From: Symsagittifera roscoffensis
Lineage: Eukaryota; Xenacoelomorpha; Acoela; Convolutidae
Length of the DNA: 64,000 bases
Assembly: GCF_963678635.1 (NCBI RefSeq)
Contig: NC_087069.1
Coordinates: 14,918,660-14,982,659, forward strand
Direction of reading: 5' to 3'
This document shows, one piece after another, positions 56,961 to 64,000 of the stretch. A program made the position numbers and the translations under genes. The notes under the pieces were generated by a model. The model was given only the letters and a program-made list of their open reading frames with translations, did not search any database and was not told the DNA's origin. How positions within the stretch are numbered: position 1 is the first letter of the stretch; each line of letters starts with the position of its first letter.

Positions 56961-59590
56961 TAAATAGAAAAATGTTCCTATATGGTTAATTTGCCGAGTA
57001 AATCAAGTTACTACTGAATGCAGCCAAATAAATCTCAAATGACAGTTCATATCTTCTTCAGCTAAAACCCAAGACTAGTCTGCTTTCAAATGCACTTAAC
57101 TTTCAGGAACAGTTGATCCCAGTTTTTGAAAAGTGCCCTAGTTGTTCTATTTTAACAGGTACTTCCATTATTATCCCTCTTTCATTCACTCAATCTAGAA
57201 AGATTTGCTCTGTAATTTTACTTACAGTCAATTTACTTTCAACTGCCTCCACTAAATTATGATTTATTATATAACACAAAGTTGACAATTTTGTGCTTTC
57301 AGTAGAGAAAGAATAATTAAAACAAAACATAAGAATGTGAGAAACGAAAAAAGATTTGACGTTAACATTCAATTGTTACAATATTTTCGTACAAAATGAC
57401 AAAAACAATCTTATGAACTAAACTGCTCAAGCTCAATGCTCGAAAATATATTTTTTTTTTTTCAAAATTTGAATCGTTTTCTATTTATTTGAAAGAACAT
57501 AAAATCTCAGATTTTAACAAGCTATACATGATTCTCAACTTTACTGCATTGTCACAATTAGCCAAATTTGATAGCAAAAATGCGCAATTAACTTGGTTCG
57601 ATTTATCACTATATCCTTTGTCATCTTTTGTTCAACTTGCAATTTACTTCAGATCACTTCAACTTAACCCGGGGCTATCAATTCTTTATCGATTAAGTCT
57701 ATCAAACAGTTAGCTTACGGTATAACGTTGCTCTACCTTTCCGAAAAGCGCATTTTAATTTCAAATTCCAGAGAAAAATTTTTGAAAACACAAAAAATTG
57801 GTTTAACTCTATGACGGATTAAACTTTGAAAATAACAGGCTCGAAATCTGTTACAATGAGCTCTTAAAAAGAGTGTACAGTTCACAAGACGGCTTAGTTA
57901 GCAATAGGCGTAGTTGAACTCAGCTCCTATCGCTTCCTTTCCATTTTACCCTAATTGAACCCCCTTTTTTGTCAATTGAACCGTTTTGTACAGCTCGATT
58001 GAAAGTCTAACTAGAAGGGTTCAGTCCAGATTGACTAGATCATTTCAACCGGATATCTTGAGTTGAATTTGAAGAAAGCCTTCATTTGGTGTAATTAACA
58101 GTACGCAGTCTTCTGTAATTGACCGGTTGTCAAATGTCAGTTGTAACAATAAGCCCGACACTGGTTTCTAAATTGAATCCAGATCCATTACACTTTTGAA
58201 AAACTCCCAAATACATTCCAAAACAGCACTTGAACGAAGCTTCATTATATTCAAAAACAATTTCAGATTGAAAACAAATAGTTGCTATAAGGATTCTTTC
58301 TAGGCAAGCGTATATATTACAGTTGAGAATCGAATAATAGCATAACAAATTGCGCCCGAATTTCAACTTATTGTATATTTAGCTTAAAACATTTTTCAAA
58401 AGTAAACGCATTTCACTTTTATTCAAACGCTCGTCTCTCAATCAATAAAAAATTCAACGTCAAAAAAACTTTTAATGAATTTTTTCCTCAACTAATAACC
58501 ATCAATCTTGTAATGATCTTCTGTTTTGAAAAAATACCTACAAATCGAATATCAAAAAAGATCAATAATGCCATCTGGCCATTAAGCATACATTACTTCT
58601 CAATATTCCATTCGATATTTCAAAACTTTGTCTGCTACAGCTGCGCAACTTAATCGATTTCAAATTCAATTTCAATTCTCTTACCGCAAAAAAAGCACAA
58701 CAGAGCTATACCGAGCGACGTCGGCAAACAATAAGCTGCTCTTTTTCTGGCAGCTTTCCCCTCTTAACCTGGCATGTATTTTTCATTAGTCCAACAACAC
58801 CACCAGTTAAGGCATATTGGAATTTCTATCCGAGTCCAAACAACATTCTAGCCAACTCCAAAGCGCTTAATTTGGATTGATGTAAAAAAGTACATAGTAC
58901 ATAAAAAATTGATTCCAGCATTGATCCGTAAATCGTCAATACCATAATGAAAAATTTGATAGCTCAAAAAAACCTAGGACAAGTTTTAGTTTAAAAAAAG
59001 TTTCTAACTTCAAGCTTTTTCCAGATGGACTGACTCTCTCAGTTTGTTTTAATCTTCAAAGGAGCAACTCAATGACAATGCCGCCATCGTCTTCATTTAT
59101 GGTTTTTGCCATATTATCGATAGTAACACTCATCTCCGACAAAAAAGGTCAGAAATTTACAATTATGATGATTCTGAATGCCTATTTTTCTCAAAGTTCA
59201 CTACATGTCCTGATATAGGTTTTCGAATTCTTTCATTTTTAGATCTGAGAGAAACGTTAAGACAAGGACGTTCACATAATTAATAAGGATAGCCGGCAGC
59301 TGAGCAAGTAGCCCCTAAAGTTCCGACCAAAAAAAAAAACTTTTTTTTTGCAAATTGTAATTTTTTAAAGTTCGTTCGGCTATGAGCGGATCTGGACCAA
59401 TAACCCTGACTTATTTCTGTATCATAAGCCCACTCGCTCACTTAATTCGTTCGAAATTAGACCCAATATAAAAAAAAATAACCAATTTTTCTCTACACAG
59501 CGGAATTTTACTAATATGGTTGGAATCGGGTCGGCAAGGTCGACCAAATATATTTACCAATCTCCTCCAAAACATCAAAATAGCCAACAG
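56961..59590. other. AT-rich stretch, no gene resolved
   Basis: Only short chance ORFs (for example 57489-57713 and 58130-58366). No motif or splice context that I can defend. Confidence 0.45.
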
Positions 59591-59597
59591 TCAATTG

Positions 59598-60012
59598 GAA
59601 AGTAGTCAATGAACGCACGTAAACAAAAAAACTCACTTTCGAATTCCAAAAAAAGCCCTTGAAGCTCTTTGAATATCTAGAACAATTCAGCATTGGTACT
59701 TTTTTCGTTAAAATCAACCCAATGTGTGAAAACTAGATCAATTAGTAAAATTTCTATTTCGCTGGGAAATCTGTAAATTAAATTCCAGTTTCGAAACTAA
59801 AAATTTATCACGTTTTTCGTGACCTTTACACTTCTGCTGTTCGATCGTAGAGTTTGCCTTCCTGTTAACAAAGGAAATGAACTGAACCTAAAAGGAAATC
59901 AAAAATCAAACCACTAAGAAGTAAATTTGACCCTGAACAAACTTTTCCTGAAAAAATTAATGAAAAAAAATTATCGTGACCTATAAAACAGTGAGCTACG
60001 TTCATCCACTTT
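59598..60012 (+). mobile_element. family A inverted-repeat element
   Basis: Left end GGAAAGTAGTCAATGAACGC, right end GAGCTACGTTCATCCACTTTTAATTAAA. Carries the subfamily block TTTACACTTCTGCTGTTCGATCGTAGAGTTTGCC. Confidence 0.82.
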
Positions 60013-60896
60013 TAATTAAACCCCATTTAACTAAAACAAAATCTGCCCACTGAGGTTCTGGGGAAAAGCCAGAAAAAATTATTTGAGCAATCTTAAACTT
60101 TTTGCTACATATAATCCAGAGCACTCAGTGATAGAAGCCTGAGTATGAAGACGCTTTTGAATCAAATAGATCGGCAAATACTCTTTTAATAATAAAAAAA
60201 GTTACACAATTCTTTCTTACTCTTTTCCACTTTCCGATAAATGTCATTTTCATTTTGACCATTTGGATCAAATATCTATTACACAATTGGATCGCTCTGA
60301 GTGTTTAAATTATTGCACGAAACATATAATTGCTGTTTATGTTGGGTGACCAGTACTGTCAATACATTTAACCAATCTAAATCAGGAATTACCGGTTAAC
60401 AGATCGAATTTAATCTACTGGTGAGATCAAAAAGAATGGAACTAAAGGTAGTTGTTAAAATGCCCCAACAACCTTATCTCGAGCAAATCCCTCGTAAAAT
60501 TTGGGCCATTATCATATTTTCACGAGATTAGCAGAACAATAACCGCAACTTATGAGGTTGTAAAACCTCTAGGAGACACCGAATAAGACTTAAATTGTCG
60601 ATGAAAATGACTTCTGCTTTGGCTGGAACTGATCATGCACGGATTTTTAAAAACGTTTTTTTTTTATCACTCTCGAAAGAATGCGAAGGAGAACTATGAC
60701 TTAGGGTGTTATTTTTTCACAGATTTGCGAAAACTAAAAAAGTGCACATATGATTGAGTGCAATTTTTTGAAGCTATTTCAGTCATGTTTCAAGGTAAAA
60801 AAAATTGGACACAAAGTATTACATAGGTAGACTTATTTTATTCTACAAATACGGTTGGTTTTATAATTACTCCGCACTATCCGTATATTTTTTCAG

Positions 60897-61594
60897 CGTA
60901 TGGTTCCGAAATCCAACTTCAACCCAGTGGCCATTCGTCTTTGACCCTCTCCTGGTGGACCAACCTCAATCAACCCCCTTCCCCCTCACCGTCATCCACT
61001 TGTGTGATAATACACCTCATAGACGCAATATCAAACTCCATTCTTCAAAGTCACGTGACGACTCGGGATTCAATTACATTACAACATATTAGACCATTCG
61101 ATATCTTACAACAGAATGAGCGGCATCAAGAAATGTTCCGAGTTAACAACAATTCTGACAATTCCGCAAAACCTCGCCAAGAAAAAACTCAATTAGAAAA
61201 ATTTCGCATTACATCGAGAAGTTCAGATATAACATTTCAAATCATGGTTCAAATGTTCAGATTTAACAAGGAAGCTTCCAAAATCTCATTCAACAAATCG
61301 GAAATCGAGAACCCGACTTCCAATTATAATTATTCATCGGTCGATCAATCCTACATCAGTAAACAAGAAGAATTTTCATGTGGTTTGCACCTTCTCAATG
61401 TGTATGGTCAAAACTCAATCAATCTAAAAAACGACAATGTCCAAATTGATTCCAAAATTCTTCACATATCTGATAACTTCAAAGAACAGAAAACGAGGAG
61501 ATACTACAACACAGTAAATACACCTAAATGCACTTTCGCAACTGATAAGTACGGAAAAATCACACATACGGCTCAGGCAGAAATTGAAACATAG
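60897..61594 (+). CDS. probable terminal exon of an unknown plus-strand gene
   Basis: A pyrimidine-rich acceptor (CCGTATATTTTTTCAG) opens a frame of 232 codons ending TAG at 61592-61594, with AATAAA 56 bases on. It is the longest plus-strand frame outside the Gypsy element and stands out in AT-rich sequence. The product begins YGSEIQLQPSGHSSLTLSWW, then a Ser/Pro-rich stretch and an Asn/Ser/Lys-rich polar tail. No domain recognised and no upstream exon found. An overlapping frame is open for 64 codons after the acceptor, so the choice of frame rests on length. Confidence 0.4.
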
Positions 61595-61649
61595 CCGCAT
61601 AATCTTAACTTTTAACTAATTGTCAAATTTGCGAAATTCGAAAGTTTCA

Positions 61650-61655
61650 AATAAA
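61650..61655 (+). promoter_or_regulatory. possible polyadenylation signal
   Basis: AATAAA 56 bases after the stop of the 60.9-61.6 kb frame. Confidence 0.35.
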
Positions 61656-62083
61656 TGTAAGCATCAGTGACTTGATTTTGATATGAAGATTTTAATTTAC
61701 ATAACGATTGTTAATCTTTATGAACTTGTTTGTTTTCAAGATTTGGGGACAAAAACAGAACCATAAAAAGAACTTAAGTGTTCATTAGATATTGAAATCG
61801 GAAAACAATGTAACAATTTTCGGATTTAACAATTTAGTGCTCTAACAAATTCAAGAAACTTTTATGATTGAGCTTTTTTAGTATTTACATATCAACCCGA
61901 ATTCTGCTGGTGAATCGAGTCGTAAACAAGTCACTACAATGAAAACAAAACGAACCTTGAAACCTATCTTTAAAAATCGAACCTACAAAACTTCAGAACT
62001 CGAAACAAATCCCAACTTGAAAATTCACAATCAACACTTTCTCGTAAAATTAACAATATGAAAATGTAACCAATTGACAGTTG

Positions 62084-62406
62084 GAAAAGAGTAATGAACG
62101 CAAGGAAACAAAAAAAAACTAACTTGTATTTTGAAAAAACTTGAACTTTTTCCAAATTGAGAAAACTAGCTCAATAGGTAAAGCTTTTAATTCGCTGGGA
62201 TATCTGATAATTAGATTCCATTTTCGAAGTTAGAAGTCTTTCGTGACCTTTACATTTTGCTGTTCAATAGTGGAGTTTTACAAAGGGAATGAACTGATAC
62301 TAAATAAAATCAAAAGTCAATCCGCAAAAATAGTAAGTTTGAGCCTGAACAAATTTTAAGATTTTTCCTGATAAAAAAATCATCGCGACCATATAAGAGT
62401 CTGAAC
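62084..62406 (+). mobile_element. family A element, right end deleted
   Basis: Left end GGAAAAGAGTAATGAACGCAAG. The body is intact to CATATAAGAGTCTGAACAT, then the CGTTCATCGACTC terminus is missing and the duplicated 56.6-kb flank follows. Confidence 0.8.
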
Positions 62407-62419
62407 ATTAATAACGTGA

Positions 62420-62760
62420 AAAATGACGAGTTTTTAGCTAACCTCTAAAAAGTTTCTGAAAAACTATATGCATTGCCAAAAAAGTCATTAAACTTTCTTG
62501 CTTTTCCTTTCCACGGAAAAGAAGGACTTTATTTCTCATAGGTTAAAACAAACTCAGCGTTTATTTTAAAAATATTCAAATTTAATTTAACTCCAATTGG
62601 ACAGCAAACGGACCCGGTACGATCTCAAAATGTGGCCCCAATTGGCACATGAATATATTTCAATATTTCTAAGCTTTATGACAAAATAACCAGTTCAGGC
62701 AAAAAAAACGTTGGATACACATATTTTTGATTACAAAAACCTCTTAGTAATTGAAAACAT
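62420..62760 (+). repeat. second copy of the ~350-bp segment at 56.6 kb
   Basis: See 56600-56960; the copies differ by point changes and small indels. Confidence 0.85.
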
Positions 62761-62775
62761 GGCCAACTCAAAGTT

Positions 62776-63210
62776 GAAAAGAGTAATGAATACAAGAAAA
62801 CAAAAACCACTGACTTTGTTGAAAAAATCTTAACTTACGAAACTTAAAGAAAAAATTAAATGCCCTTTAACTTCTTGGAATTTCTTGAAAAAATAATGAT
62901 TGGCTTTTTTCTGATAACATAAACCCAACTTGATAAAATTGAATCAATAGGTAGGGTTTTTAGTGCGCTGGAAAACTAAAAACCGTTCAGATTTTTTTTT
63001 GCGCCATTTCCACGTTCGTATTTGGGGAGTGCTATTTACGCAAACTTCAGCAGATAAAATTCAATTGAACTCAAAAAGTGCACATATACTTAAGTGCATT
63101 CATAAATGAATTAACAAGTATGAATGCACATCTGTAGTTATTATAAAAATTTTCATGAAAAAAAATCACAAAGACCTATATAAGAGTCTTCACTATAAAC
63201 ATTACTCTTA
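62776..63210 (+). mobile_element. family A/B inverted-repeat element
   Basis: Left end GAAAAGAGTAATGAATACAAG, right end AAACATTACTCTTAAAA. Same subfamily as the copy at 48366, with CCACGTTCGTATTTGGGGAG. Confidence 0.8.
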
Positions 63211-63224
63211 AAACATGCATAGAA

Positions 63225-63570
63225 AAATAAATGGCCATAAACTTCGTTGACCTTCTAGCAAAATTTATATTTGACAATTTTTCCATGAAATTATCCCAAT
63301 TTGAGAAAACTTGATGAAATCGTACAGATTTTATTTCGCTGGAAATCTGATAATTAAGTTCCACTTTCGAAACTAGAAGTCGATCACGTTTTAAGTGATT
63401 TTTACACTTTTGCTGTTCGACAGTGGATTTTGCCCTCCTTTTAACAAAGAAAAAAATTGAACTTAAAAAAAATCGAAAAGTCAAATCAAGAAAAATCAAC
63501 CGAGAAAATAAATCGCAAAAAATCGCGAGACTTATTACTAAAAAAAGAAATCACCAGGACCTATGAGCAC
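63225..63570 (+). repeat. family A element lacking both clear ends
   Basis: Body from CCCAATTTGAGAAAACTTGATG through GCTGTTCGACAGTGGATTTTGCC to CAGGACCTATGAGC. Sandwiched between two other copies. Confidence 0.65.
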
Positions 63571-63703
63571 CGAATCCATTTAATAATTTTGCAGCACCGA
63601 ATCCATTTAAAATATTTCAAAAAGCTCCAAATAAGTACCGAATTTCAGATAAAAACTCGAATATAGGGAAGAGACTGTATGAAACATAGCCAATCAAAGA
63701 TTC

Positions 63704-64000
63704 GAAAAGAGTAATGAACGTAAGTAAAGATAAAAAAACACCGATTTTCTTGAAAAAATCTCAACTTTCGAACTTCAAAGAAAAAATAGATGCCCTTTAA
63801 GCTCTTTGAATTTCTAGAACAATTTATGATTGGCGCTTTTTTGATAACATGAACCCAACTTGAAAAAACTGGATCCATAAGTAAAGTTTTTATTCCGCTG
63901 GAAATCTAAAAATTAAATTCCACTTTCGAAACTAGAAATCGTTCACGTTTTTTCGCGCTATTTTCACGTTCGTTTTTGAAGAGTGATATTTACGTCACTT
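63704..64000 (+). mobile_element. family A/B inverted-repeat element, cut by the window end
   Basis: Left end CGAAAAGAGTAATGAACGTAAG. Subfamily block TTCACGTTCGTTTTTGAAGAG; closest in order to the copy at 48366. Confidence 0.8.

Noticed and set aside
1-64000. CRISPR arrays, bacterial operons, prophage
   Set aside because: No spacer-repeat architecture, no ribosome-binding-site gene spacing; the genes are intron-split animal genes.

Overview
The window looks like nuclear DNA of an invertebrate animal. It is AT-rich, the genes are split into short exons by GT-AG introns of about 50 to 1,900 bases, and much of the non-coding space is repeats. Two genes are recognised by protein similarity from memory (tmem181 and an alpha-glucosidase II). 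The species cannot be named from the sequence.

Layout. Four genes lie on the minus strand. (1) A complete tmem181 orthologue has 13 coding exons from 12492 down to its stop at 2002, and every exon phase closes. (2) An unrecognised low-complexity protein has at least five exons from 18722 to 13752. (3) A second unrecognised gene with a coiled coil and a Q/H/S/A-rich tail has nine exons from 41161 to 34392. (4) The last three exons of a glycoside hydrolase family 31 gene, closest to GANAB (glucosidase II alpha), lie between 49424 and 45523. Its upstream exons were not found. One probable terminal exon of an unknown plus-strand gene is at 60897-61594.

From 19.9 to 33.2 kb there is a large transposon complex. 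A decayed Ty3/Gypsy element (24563-29820) carries a putative 5' LTR, primer-binding site, gag zinc knuckle, protease, RT, RNase H and integrase, all broken by stops and frameshifts. It is flanked by two copies of a ~3.35 kb block that is itself a near-palindrome of inverted ~2 kb arms. Each palindrome has a short hairpin at its centre. The arms repeat a small ORF with one predicted membrane helix.

Elsewhere I see a ~420-bp inverted-repeat element family present at least a dozen times, a 375-bp hAT-type element with a perfect 8-bp target duplication, a 220-bp element with long inverted arms, a ~165-175-bp tandem array with a conserved tail at two places 43 kb apart, and minisatellites of 50, 52, 76 and ~300 bp. 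No CRISPR, rRNA or convincing functional tRNA was seen. Exon limits come from reading splice sites and phase by eye; function comes from remembered family sequences, not from a database search.
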